DNA from: Flavobacteriaceae bacterium
GTDB taxonomy: Bacteria; Bacteroidota; Bacteroidia; Flavobacteriales; Flavobacteriaceae
Length of the DNA: 12,283 bases
NCBI GenBank assembly: GCA_021151665.1
Contig: JAGKWW010000069.1
Coordinates: 1 to 12,283, forward strand
Direction of reading: 5' to 3'
The notes under the pieces were generated by a model. That model was not told the DNA's origin. It made no database searches and saw nothing but the letters and a program-made list of their open reading frames with translations. The position numbers and the translations under genes are program-made. Numbering within the stretch: the first letter of the stretch is position 1; each line of letters opens with the position of its first letter. Of this stretch, positions 1-5,342 are shown piece by piece.

Positions 1-266
1 CCCGTAATACAGATCAATTTTGCATCCGTATACTGTGCCGCAAACTCAATTTCCGCAATCACGGGTATACTTTTTGCTTTTAACGCGACCACCAATGGTA
101 CATTCTCTGGAATACCGGGACTTTTCACAACCAGTGCCGCATTCAAGATACGACCTTCGTCATGTTGACCTTCTTCGAAAGCTATTCCCTCCGCTTTTAG
201 TTGTTCCTTATAATGTTCTGCAATAAGTCCTTTATCTGACACAAATACATCAAAGCCTTGTTTTTT
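1..266 (-). pseudogene. murD: murD fragment: UDP-N-acetylmuramoylalanine--D-glutamate ligase, 5'-truncated, runs off left edge
   Basis: Read on the minus strand, this stretch encodes a MurD N-terminal segment. It begins KKQGFDVFVSDKG, continues through VVKSPGIPENVPLV and IAEIEFAAQYTDA, and ends LICITG at the window edge. The ATP-binding loop that follows ITG in the family lies just outside. MurD adds D-glutamate to UDP-MurNAc-L-alanine in the cytoplasm during peptidoglycan synthesis. The homology stops abruptly at about position 266. The roughly 20 residues expected before KKQGF, including the glycine-rich GESGVG-type loop, are absent, and an in-frame TGA lies at 287-285. I see no ATG in the remaining frame. 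The fragment is therefore a real deletion or rearrangement, a duplicated remnant, or a mis-joined contig end. Family assignment is firm; the pseudogene status is inference. Confidence 0.8.
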
Positions 267-285
267 ACGAGGCTTTTTTGTTTTT
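252..285 (+). terminator. Terminator-like hairpin at the murD break
   Basis: AAAGCCTTGT (252-261) pairs with ACGAGGCTTT (267-276) around a five-T loop, giving ten pairs with one G-T wobble. A T-rich tract follows to 285. The left arm is the complement of the murD codons for Lys-Lys-Gln-Gly-Phe, and the right arm lies outside the murD homology. The polarity fits transcription on the plus strand, but no plus-strand gene is visible to the left. It could be a native terminator arm joined to murD at a short match, or an assembly artefact. Confidence 0.5.
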
Positions 286-373
286 CAATGTTTCGCCAAC
301 ATTATAACTACGATTATCTCTGTCACTTTTTACACTTATTCGCCAGGCATTTTTTAATTGACGGCGGAATACC

Positions 374-381
374 TATCTTAG
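374..381 (+). promoter_or_regulatory. Weak -7-like box (TATCTTAG) before the SnoaL gene
   Basis: TATCTTAG differs at one position from the Bacteroidota -7 motif TAnnTTTG and ends four bases before the ATG at 386. The nearest TTG (358-360) is only 13 bases upstream, shorter than the 17-23 usual for the -33 element. If it is used, the mRNA would be nearly leaderless. This is a weak call. Confidence 0.25.
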
Positions 382-385
382 ATTT

Positions 386-736
386 ATGACAGAGAAAATT
401 AAGCCCCATATTTTAAAAGCCTACACCGCGTTCAACAGGAGAGATATAAATGCGGCGCTTTCCACATTTCATCCCGATGTTGAGTGGCCAAAGGCTTTTG
501 AGGGAGGCTACGTTACCGGCCACGATGCAGTGCGGGAATACTGGAATAGACAATGGTCAGAGATCGATCCGGAAGTGATACCGGTAGATTTTGCCAAAAG
601 GGACAATGAAACAGTGCTGGTCAGGGTGCATCAAAAGGTAAAAGACTTGCAGGGTACAATTCTCTTTGACGGAATTGTAAACCATATCTACACCATTGAA
701 GACGGCCTGTTGCGCCGAATGGATATAGAAGCCTGA
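386..736 (+). CDS. SnoaL-like / NTF2-like domain protein
   Basis: A 116-residue cytoplasmic protein with no signal peptide or membrane segment. It matches the small single-domain SnoaL/NTF2-like layout. An N-terminal helix carries AYTAFNRRDINAALSTFHPDVEW (residues about 12-34). This is followed by a GHDAVREYWNRQW segment (about 45-57) typical of the family, then alternating beta strands ending in IVNHIYTIEDGLLRRMDI. The fold is a cone-shaped barrel used by isomerases, dehydratases, cyclases and many proteins of unknown role. No residue pattern here lets me name a substrate. The start is the ATG at 386, the first in frame and directly after a weak -7-like box. It stands alone, with a hairpin downstream and a convergent gene beyond it. 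Confidence 0.85.
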   Translation: MTEKIKPHILKAYTAFNRRDINAALSTFHPDVEWPKAFEGGYVTGHDAVREYWNRQWSEIDPEVIPVDFAKRDNETVLVRVHQKVKDLQGTILFDGIVNHIYTIEDGLLRRMDIEA

Positions 737-750
737 AGGTTGGATATCAA

Positions 751-780
751 TAAACAAAATCCCCTGCGTAGGCAGGGGAT
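751..780. terminator. Bidirectional terminator between the convergent SnoaL and hypothetical genes
   Basis: ATCCCCTGC (759-767) pairs perfectly with GCAGGGGAT (772-780) around a GTAG loop. On the minus strand the stem is followed by a T-rich run (complement of 751-758), so the better terminator polarity serves the small minus-strand gene. On the plus strand it lies 22 bases after the SnoaL stop but lacks an immediate T tract. Confidence 0.7.
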
Positions 781-902
781 CAGTTTGCATCTACTTTTTT
801 CTTAGAAAAGTATCGTCGGATTACCAATACAAAGGTGCTTAAAGGCCCGTTGCTGTACAACAGTATAAACACGTAATTTTTGATGCGGGAAATACCGATG
901 GC
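780..902 (-). other. In-frame open stretch after the stop of the small minus-strand gene; possible decayed C-terminus or small membrane peptide
   Basis: Directly after the TAA at 905-903 the same minus-strand frame stays open for 40 codons, to a TGA at 782-780. The translation looks protein-like: a hydrophobic run (NYVFILLYSNGPLSTFVLVI) followed by a basic tail (RRYFSKKK). There is no ATG; a GTG about ten codons in could start a 31-residue peptide with one membrane helix. It may be a remnant of a longer C-terminus, a short independent peptide, or chance. I do not recognise a family. Confidence 0.25.
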
Positions 903-1181
903 TTAAAAGATATGGTTGGCATCGAGCCATTCCATGATCTGTTGATAGCTACGGGTGCTCACAAGAAGGTGAACACGAAGCAGATCCTCTATTTTATGAA
1001 AAGTGGTAATCAGGCGGAAGCCTTTATATTCCATATATTTATTAATAAAATGGAGCACTTCAAAACCGTTATGCCGGTCTAATACCTTATCAGAAGGGAA
1101 GCCATCGATACCTTCATACTCGCTCCTGTCGCCCTTCCATTGGTAGGTAAATTTCAGATTCTCCTTAGTATATTGTGGCAT
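903..1181 (-). CDS. Small conserved-looking hypothetical protein
   Basis: A protein of 92 residues if it starts at the ATG at 1181 (MPQYTKENLKFTYQW). An upstream ATG at 1238 would give 111 residues with a Lys/Leu-rich extension, and I cannot exclude it. I favour 1181 because the segment before it looks low-complexity and non-domain-like. The body reads as a compact alpha/beta protein with charged and aromatic residues (DRHNGFEVLHFINKYM, FHKIEDLLRVHL, QQIMEWLDAN). It has no signal peptide, membrane helix or recognisable catalytic motif. It resembles, from memory, short uncharacterised Flavobacteriaceae proteins with an NGFEVLHFIN-type core. No function is proposed. It is transcribed away from the thiolase and ends toward the SnoaL gene with a hairpin at 759-780 beyond its stop. 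Confidence 0.6.
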   Translation of the reverse strand: MPQYTKENLKFTYQWKGDRSEYEGIDGFPSDKVLDRHNGFEVLHFINKYMEYKGFRLITTFHKIEDLLRVHLLVSTRSYQQIMEWLDANHIF

Positions 1182-1345
1182 ATATTCAAAGATTAAATAT
1201 TTCTGCAATTTTAACAGTTTTTTTAACATTCCCGACATTTGTGATGTAAAATATTTGTTACCGAAAAAAATTGATAAAATGACATTTAATCTGCCATATT
1301 AACCTGAATTTTTATCGATTTATCCCAACCGATTATAAAAATCAG

Positions 1346-1353
1346 TAAATTCG
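1346..1353 (+). promoter_or_regulatory. Candidate -7 box (TAAATTCG) for the thiolase gene
   Basis: TAAATTCG is one base from TAnnTTTG and lies 29 bases before the ATG at 1383, in the 200-base region upstream of the thiolase and divergent from the small minus-strand gene. No TTG sits at the expected -33 spacing, so the call rests on the -7 match and position alone. Confidence 0.3.
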
Positions 1354-1382
1354 CAACAGAAACCTTAAAGTACTTCTACACA

Positions 1383-2561
1383 ATGAATAAAAAAGTAGTT
1401 ATTGTATCTGCCGCCCGTACGCCAATTGGCAGTTTTATGGGAGCATTATCAACAGTTACAGCGCCTGCGCTTGGTGCTGCCGCTATAAAAGGCGCGCTTG
1501 AAAAAATAAATCTTGATGGTGCCAAAGTAGACGAGGTGCTTATGGGCAACGTGGTGCAGGCCGGTGTAGGACAGGCTCCCGCAAGGCAGGCTTCCAGATT
1601 GGCAGGACTCCCTGACAGCGTCGTGGCAACAACTGTGAATAAAGTATGCGCCAGCGGCATGAAAGCCGTTATGCAGGGTGCCCAGGCTATTATGGCCGGC
1701 GATGCAGAAATTGTTGTGGCTGGCGGTATGGAGAACATGAGCCTTATCCCTCACTATGTGCACATGCGCAACGGCTACAAATTTGGCCCTGCAACCATGG
1801 TAGACGGACTTCAGAAAGACGGCCTTACCGATGCCTATGACAACAATGCAATGGGAGTTTGTGCAGATCTTTGCGCAACGGAATATAACATTTCACGTGA
1901 AGAGCAGGATGCTTTTGCTATAGAATCATACCAGCGCTCTGCCCGTGCATGGGATGCCGGTAAATTTGATAACGAAATAGTTCCTGTGGCTGTTCCCCAG
2001 CGCAAAGGTGAGCCGGTAATGGTTGCCCGTGACGAGGAGTATACTAACGTGAAACTGGATAAAATAGCTTCACTTAATGCGGTATTTACAAAAGAAGGTA
2101 CAGTAACGGCTGCTAATGCCTCTACTATCAATGATGGAGCTGCCGCGCTCGTACTGATGAGTGAAGAGAAAGCTGCTGAGCTTGGCCTTAAGCCGCTTGC
2201 CTACATCCGTGGTTATGCAGATGCCGAGCAGGAGCCAAAATGGTTTACCACTTCTCCGGCCAAAGCTTTGCCCAAAGCGCTTGACAAAGCAGGCCTTAGT
2301 AAAGAAGATGTTGATTTCTTCGAATTCAATGAAGCATTCTCTGTTGTAGGTATTGCCAACAGCAAAATATTAGGGCTGGACTCTGCCAAAGTAAACGTAA
2401 ACGGCGGCGCTGTTTCGCTTGGGCACCCACTGGGCTGCTCCGGAGCCAGGATCATCGTGACCCTTATTAATGTTCTTGAGCAAAACAATGGCAAGATTGG
2501 AGCTGCAGCCATCTGTAATGGTGGTGGCGGTGCATCGGCAATTGTTATCGAGAGAGCATAA
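1383..2561 (+). CDS. Acetyl-CoA C-acetyltransferase (biosynthetic-type thiolase)
   Basis: A 392-residue cytoplasmic enzyme of the thiolase superfamily, which condenses two acetyl-CoA to acetoacetyl-CoA or runs the reverse thiolytic step. The family residues are all present: nucleophile Cys89 in NKVCASGMKA, His348 in GHPLGCSG, Cys378 in CNGGGGAS, and the NEAF loop. Both the length and the three catalytic positions match the classical Zoogloea-type biosynthetic thiolase, so it is complete and probably active. It begins MNKKVVIVSAARTPIGSF, the normal family N-terminus, at an ATG preceded by a -7-like box. The gene is flanked by its own terminator and appears monocistronic. No partner such as a 3-hydroxyacyl-CoA dehydrogenase or CoA-transferase is adjacent. 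Whether it serves fatty-acid or amino-acid breakdown or acetoacetyl-CoA synthesis cannot be decided from context. Confidence 0.95.
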   Translation: MNKKVVIVSAARTPIGSFMGALSTVTAPALGAAAIKGALEKINLDGAKVDEVLMGNVVQAGVGQAPARQASRLAGLPDSVVATTVNKVCASGMKAVMQGAQAIMAGDAEIVVAGGMENMSLIPHYVHMRNGYKFGPATMVDGLQKDGLTDAYDNNAMGVCADLCATEYNISREEQDAFAIESYQRSARAWDAGKFDNEIVPVAVPQRKGEPVMVARDEEYTNVKLDKIASLNAVFTKEGTVTAANASTINDGAAALVLMSEEKAAELGLKPLAYIRGYADAEQEPKWFTTSPAKALPKALDKAGLSKEDVDFFEFNEAFSVVGIANSKILGLDSAKVNVNGGAVSLGHPLGCSGARIIVTLINVLEQNNGKIGAAAICNGGGGASAIVIERA

Positions 2562-2579
2562 TTTTATGTGAAAATAGAT

Positions 2580-2609
2580 AAACCGGCTACAGCAATGGCC
2601 GGTTTTTTT
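2580..2609 (+). terminator. Rho-independent terminator of the thiolase gene
   Basis: AAACCGGC (2580-2587) pairs with GCCGGTTT (2598-2605) around a ten-base loop, followed by a seven-T run (2603-2609). It starts 18 bases after the thiolase stop. Eight perfect pairs plus the T run make it the clearest one-way terminator in the window. Confidence 0.85.
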
Positions 2610-2632
2610 ATTTACAGAAATTTGAAATAAGC

Positions 2633-2640
2633 TATATTTG
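2633..2640 (+). promoter_or_regulatory. -7 box (TATATTTG) for the NlpC/P60 gene
   Basis: TATATTTG is a perfect match to the Bacteroidota -7 consensus TAnnTTTG. It lies 23 bases after the thiolase terminator and 73 bases before the ATG at 2714. No TTG is found 17-23 bases upstream, where the T run of the terminator lies. The position between terminator and gene supports use. Confidence 0.5.
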
Positions 2641-2713
2641 TGTGCCGATGAAAGAAACTGGAATGGCAGAGGGCGCAGTGAATTATAGTAATCAAAGATA
2701 ATTATCAAGAAGC

Positions 2714-3475
2714 ATGTTTGGCATTTGTAACCTGGCCATTGTACCGCTCAGGCTCGAGCCCTCAGACAGGAGTGAGATGACCTCTCAGGTATTATTTGGG
2801 GAACATTTTAAAATACTGGAGCAAACCGCCAAATGGTCGCGCATACGCCTGGCTTTCGATGATTATGAGGGCTGGATAGACAACAAGCAGTTTGCGCAGA
2901 TAAGCGGTTTGCAGTACAATCATCTTGACAATGTACCTGGCGTACTTAATGCCGACCTGATAGAATACATTACGTCGTCTTCAGGCCAGCTTATGCCGGT
3001 GCCAATTGGTGCAAGCCTTTCGTTTTTAGACGATAGTTTAATCAATACAGATGGCTTTATTTTCGAAGGCCTCCGTACTACAGGCATTAAAGAGAAAAAG
3101 ATGCTGCTTCAAACGGCGTTTATGTACCTGAATGCTCCGTATCTCTGGGGTGGTAAAACGCCTTTTGGTATTGATTGCAGCGGCTTTACGCAAATGGTGT
3201 ATAAGCTTAACGGATATCAATTGCTTCGCGATGCCTCGCAGCAGGCTACCCAGGGTGAGGCCCTTAGCTTTATTGAAGAAAGCGAGCCGGGTGACCTCGC
3301 ATTTTTCGACAATGAAGAGGGGAGGATCATCCATGTTGGTATCATCATGGAAGACAACTATATCATTCACGCCCATGGAAAGGTGCGTGTCGACAGGCTC
3401 GACCACCTGGGTATTTACAATAACGACAGCCGCAGGCACACCCACAAGCTACGCGTTATAAAAAAGATTATATAG
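2714..3475 (+). CDS. SH3-domain NlpC/P60 (C40) peptidoglycan hydrolase
   Basis: A 253-residue protein. Residues about 4-65 form a bacterial SH3-like domain (LAIVPLRLEP, KWSRIRLAFDDYEGWI). Residues about 125-250 form an NlpC/P60 cysteine peptidase. The catalytic Cys155 is in FGIDCSGFTQ, His207 in IIHVGIIM, and the third polar residue is His219 in YIIHAHGK. LWGGKTP precedes the cysteine as is usual. C40 enzymes cut gamma-D-Glu-diamino acid bonds in wall peptides, and the SH3 domain usually positions the substrate. No N-terminal signal peptide is seen (MFGICNLAIVPLRLEPSD), so the protein may be a cytoplasmic muropeptide endopeptidase of the YkfC type that recycles imported wall fragments, rather than a secreted autolysin. 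The ATG at 2714 is the natural family start. It has its own -7 box and is probably monocistronic. Confidence 0.9.
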   Translation: MFGICNLAIVPLRLEPSDRSEMTSQVLFGEHFKILEQTAKWSRIRLAFDDYEGWIDNKQFAQISGLQYNHLDNVPGVLNADLIEYITSSSGQLMPVPIGASLSFLDDSLINTDGFIFEGLRTTGIKEKKMLLQTAFMYLNAPYLWGGKTPFGIDCSGFTQMVYKLNGYQLLRDASQQATQGEALSFIEESEPGDLAFFDNEEGRIIHVGIIMEDNYIIHAHGKVRVDRLDHLGIYNNDSRRHTHKLRVIKKII

Positions 3476-3480
3476 ATTTT

Positions 3481-3590
3481 CAGGAGCAGTTGTTGCCTGG
3501 GCACTGTCCGCAGCCATGTCCTGCTGTCCGCTCTATCTCCCGCGCCCTTGCTTCGCCGGGCACGGCAGGACGCCGCTCCCATCAGGGCTA
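3481..3590. repeat. REP-like structured intergenic element
   Basis: This GC-rich block starts CAGGAGCAGTTG, contains CTGTCCGCTCTATCT, and ends GCCGCTCCCATCAGGGCT. It resembles, from memory, dispersed Bacteroidota intergenic elements that have variable hairpin centres between a TCCGCTATATCT-type left end and a GCCGCTTCAATCAGGGCT-type right end. Two nested stems can form. The outer stem pairs GTCCTGC (3518-3524) with GCAGGAC (3565-3571). The inner stem pairs CCGCGCCC (3540-3547) with GGGCACGG (3558-3565), with one mismatch; the two share base 3565. CTGTCCGC occurs twice, at 3504 and 3524. It follows the NlpC/P60 stop by a few bases and may also act as its transcription terminator. Confidence 0.6.
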
Positions 3591-3619
3591 AAAGGAAAGT
3601 TGACTACCACCAAAGTTGA

Positions 3620-3696
3620 ACTTCGTACTTCAGACTTCGGATCAGCGACTTCGGACTTCCGACTTCCGACCTCTGACCTCTTGGCCTCCGGCTTCA
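3620..3696. repeat. Degenerate 7-bp tandem repeat, 11 units
   Basis: Eleven consecutive 7-base units fill exactly 77 bases. The core unit is ACTTCGG or ACTTCCG, found at 3634, 3648, 3655 and 3662. The outer units are more diverged (ACTTCGT, ACTTCAG, ATCAGCG, ACCTCTG, ACCTCTT, GGCCTCC, GGCTTCA). It lies between the REP-like element and the lipoprotein hydrolase gene. The region is strongly pyrimidine-biased on the plus strand. Open frames through it are an artefact of the repeat. Confidence 0.85.
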
Positions 3697-3757
3697 AACC
3701 ATCCAACTTTAACACCATGTAACTCTTTCAGGGCATGCTATTTGTTTGGTTTCCGGT

Positions 3758-4603
3758 ATGAAAACATTTATGATGCCGATAGTGATGCTGTTTTTCGCCC
3801 TGACCGGGTGCAACTCCTCTGATGATAAGAATGAAGTAAATGAAAACCTCCCTTCGCTGGATCTTACCGGAGTGTCCTACGGCACTGACAATGCCCAAAA
3901 ACTTGACGTTTACCTTCCGGCAGGGCGGACAGGACATACCAAAGTGTTTATCCTTGTCCACGGCGGCGGCTGGAGCAGTGGCTCCCGTGCCGATTTTAAT
4001 TACGTGATTCCGCTGCTCAAAGCGCAGTTTCCTGACCATGCCATTGTCAATATGGATTACAGGTTGGCTTCTGCGCCATCTCCCGCATTCCCAAAGCAAA
4101 TTCAGGATATACAGGCTGTGATCAAATTCCTGAAAGACAGCAATTATAATATCTCTGACGATTATGCTTTTATTGGTGCCAGCGCCGGGGCACATTTGGC
4201 GTTGTTATTCTCTTACAAATATGATACGCAACACAATATAAAGGCGGTTTGCAGTATTGTAGGGCCTACCGACTTTACCGATGCCTACTACACTTCGCAC
4301 CCCTACTATCAGTATGCGGCGCAATATCTTTTAGGCAGTGCTGCCGCTCAGCCTGAGGCGGCCGCGGCTATCAGCCCCGCAGTGTACGTTTCACCCGATT
4401 CCCCACAAACCATTATGTTCTACGGCGGACAGGATCCGCTCGTACCCATATCGCAGGCTGTTCGCCTTAAAGAAAAACTTGATGCTAACGATGTGTACAA
4501 CGAATATTACCTGTACAGCAGCGGCGGGCATGGCAACTGGAATGCGACAGTTATGGACGATTTCCAAGATAAGCTGGTGAACTTTTTTACAGAGCGTTTT
4601 TAA
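3758..4603 (+). CDS. Lipoprotein alpha/beta hydrolase (BD-FAE-like esterase), probably surface exposed
   Basis: A 281-residue protein starting at the ATG at 3758 (MKTFMMPIVMLFF). A TTG twelve bases upstream in frame is unlikely, since the signal peptide begins at this Met. The lipobox is LTGC with lipidated Cys18. The CNSSDDKNE that follows carries the acidic cluster described as a lipoprotein export signal in Flavobacterium and Capnocytophaga, suggesting the outer face of the outer membrane. The alpha/beta hydrolase core is complete: oxyanion motif HGGGW (68-72), nucleophile Ser142 in GASAG, Asp226 in GGQDPLVP and His258 in GGHGNW. This resembles carbohydrate-esterase and hormone-sensitive-lipase-like families. 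Removal of acetyl or feruloyl groups from polysaccharides is a reasonable guess, not shown. The next gene starts 18 bases downstream and the GH5 follows, so an operon is possible. Confidence 0.88.
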   Translation: MKTFMMPIVMLFFALTGCNSSDDKNEVNENLPSLDLTGVSYGTDNAQKLDVYLPAGRTGHTKVFILVHGGGWSSGSRADFNYVIPLLKAQFPDHAIVNMDYRLASAPSPAFPKQIQDIQAVIKFLKDSNYNISDDYAFIGASAGAHLALLFSYKYDTQHNIKAVCSIVGPTDFTDAYYTSHPYYQYAAQYLLGSAAAQPEAAAAISPAVYVSPDSPQTIMFYGGQDPLVPISQAVRLKEKLDANDVYNEYYLYSSGGHGNWNATVMDDFQDKLVNFFTERF

Positions 4604-4610
4604 AATTCGC

Positions 4611-4618
4611 TACATTTG
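4611..4618 (+). promoter_or_regulatory. -7 box (TACATTTG) almost touching the next start codon
   Basis: TACATTTG is a perfect TAnnTTTG match lying in the 18-base gap between the hydrolase stop and the ATG at 4622, with only three bases between box and ATG. Transcription from it would begin at or near the ATG, giving a leaderless mRNA. No TTG at -33 spacing was found. The alternative is chance, with the gene read through from the hydrolase. Confidence 0.4.
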
Positions 4619-4621
4619 GCT

Positions 4622-5305
4622 ATGGCCAGAAGCGTAATTATAACAATCCCTGAACCCTGCCACGAAAAGTGGAGTGAAATGACTCCTGCAGACCGCGGGC
4701 GTTTTTGTGCCGCCTGCCAAAAGACAGTGCGCGACTTTACTTTCGCTACAGATTCTGAAATTGCCAGTGCCGTAAATGCCGATGCCGGCCTTTGTGGTAG
4801 GTTTACTTCTTCGCAACTGCACCGTACGCTATACTTGAAACGGCCTGCCCGGAAGCCATATACCATTGCTGCTGGAATAGTGGCTTTATTAGGTTTTGGA
4901 GGGTATGAGGCTAAAGCGCAAGAACCTGTGAAGGCGGAGATTGGACAAAATCCCGCTCAGAAAAGTTTTTCCGAAACTAATATAACAGTAAGCGGCGTAG
5001 TAACTGACAATAATGATTTTCCGCTTCCAGGTCTGGACGTTGTAAACCGAACAACACAAGATACTGTAACAACGGATTTTGATGGTAAATATAGTATTGT
5101 AGCAAAAGTTGGGGACGAAATACAGTTTACCTATCCTGGCATGGTATCGCAAAATATAATTGTCGAAAATGAAAAAAACATTGACATCAGGTTAGAAGAT
5201 GATATTGACAGAGATCGTTATGTGAACGTAATAGTAGGGATGATGGGTCCTCAACGCACCTTCTTCGGTCGCATCTTCCACCGTATTGGCAACTGGTTCC
5301 GGTAG
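4622..5305 (+). CDS. Membrane protein with Cys/His N-terminal domain and carboxypeptidase-regulatory-like C-terminal domain
   Basis: A 227-residue protein from the ATG at 4622 (MARSVIITIPEPCHEKW); an in-frame TTG at 4616 overlaps the -7 box and is unlikely. Residues 1-62 belong to a Bacteroidota-type domain with a CHEKWSEMTP motif, CAAC (Cys29-Cys32), VRDFT and CGRF (Cys58). Four cysteines plus His14 could bind a metal. Residues about 80-95 are a hydrophobic segment followed by AKAQ. Residues about 120-195 form a beta-sandwich of the carboxypeptidase-D regulatory-like type (VSGVVTDNNDFPLPGLDVVN, TTDFDGKYSI, GDEIQFTYPGM), as found at the start of TonB-dependent receptors. The probable topology is N-terminal domain in the cytoplasm and C-terminal domain in the periplasm. 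A short basic/aromatic tail (RIFHRIGNWFR) ends it. Function unknown; a scaffold or sensor role is speculation. It sits between the hydrolase and GH5 genes. Confidence 0.75.
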   Translation: MARSVIITIPEPCHEKWSEMTPADRGRFCAACQKTVRDFTFATDSEIASAVNADAGLCGRFTSSQLHRTLYLKRPARKPYTIAAGIVALLGFGGYEAKAQEPVKAEIGQNPAQKSFSETNITVSGVVTDNNDFPLPGLDVVNRTTQDTVTTDFDGKYSIVAKVGDEIQFTYPGMVSQNIIVENEKNIDIRLEDDIDRDRYVNVIVGMMGPQRTFFGRIFHRIGNWFR

Positions 5306-5319
5306 GTTTTGTATTTTTG
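5286..5319 (+). promoter_or_regulatory. Bacteroidota promoter for the GH5 gene (TTG, 23-base spacer, TATTTTTG)
   Basis: TTG at 5286-5288 and TATTTTTG at 5312-5319 are separated by 23 bases, the upper end of the 17-23 reported for Flavobacterium promoters. The ATG at 5343 follows after 23 bases. The -33 element lies inside the last codons of the preceding gene. It is the only candidate here with both elements within accepted spacing. Confidence 0.5.
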
Positions 5320-5342
5320 AGTACATCAACCTAAAATACATC

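Noticed and set aside
1189..1200. TAATCTTTG on the minus strand near the start of the small hypothetical gene
   Set aside because: It has three bases between TA and TTTG instead of two. It also lies inside the longer version of the gene and only a few bases before the shorter start, so it does not decide the start.
2648..2701. A 17-codon open frame between the -7 box and the NlpC/P60 start, possible leader peptide
   Set aside because: It has no attenuator-like hairpins or regulatory codon runs, and a frame this short is expected by chance in a 73-base leader.
3533..3722. Open frames on both strands through the intergenic repeats, with repetitive translations such as SEV/KSEV units
   Set aside because: The frames exist because a 7-base repeat has a 21-base (seven-codon) period and few stops. 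The content is repeat-derived and no domain is visible.
3739..3748. TATTTGTTTG just before the hydrolase ATG as a -7 promoter box
   Set aside because: The spacing between TA and TTTG is zero or four bases, not two, and no -33 TTG is present.
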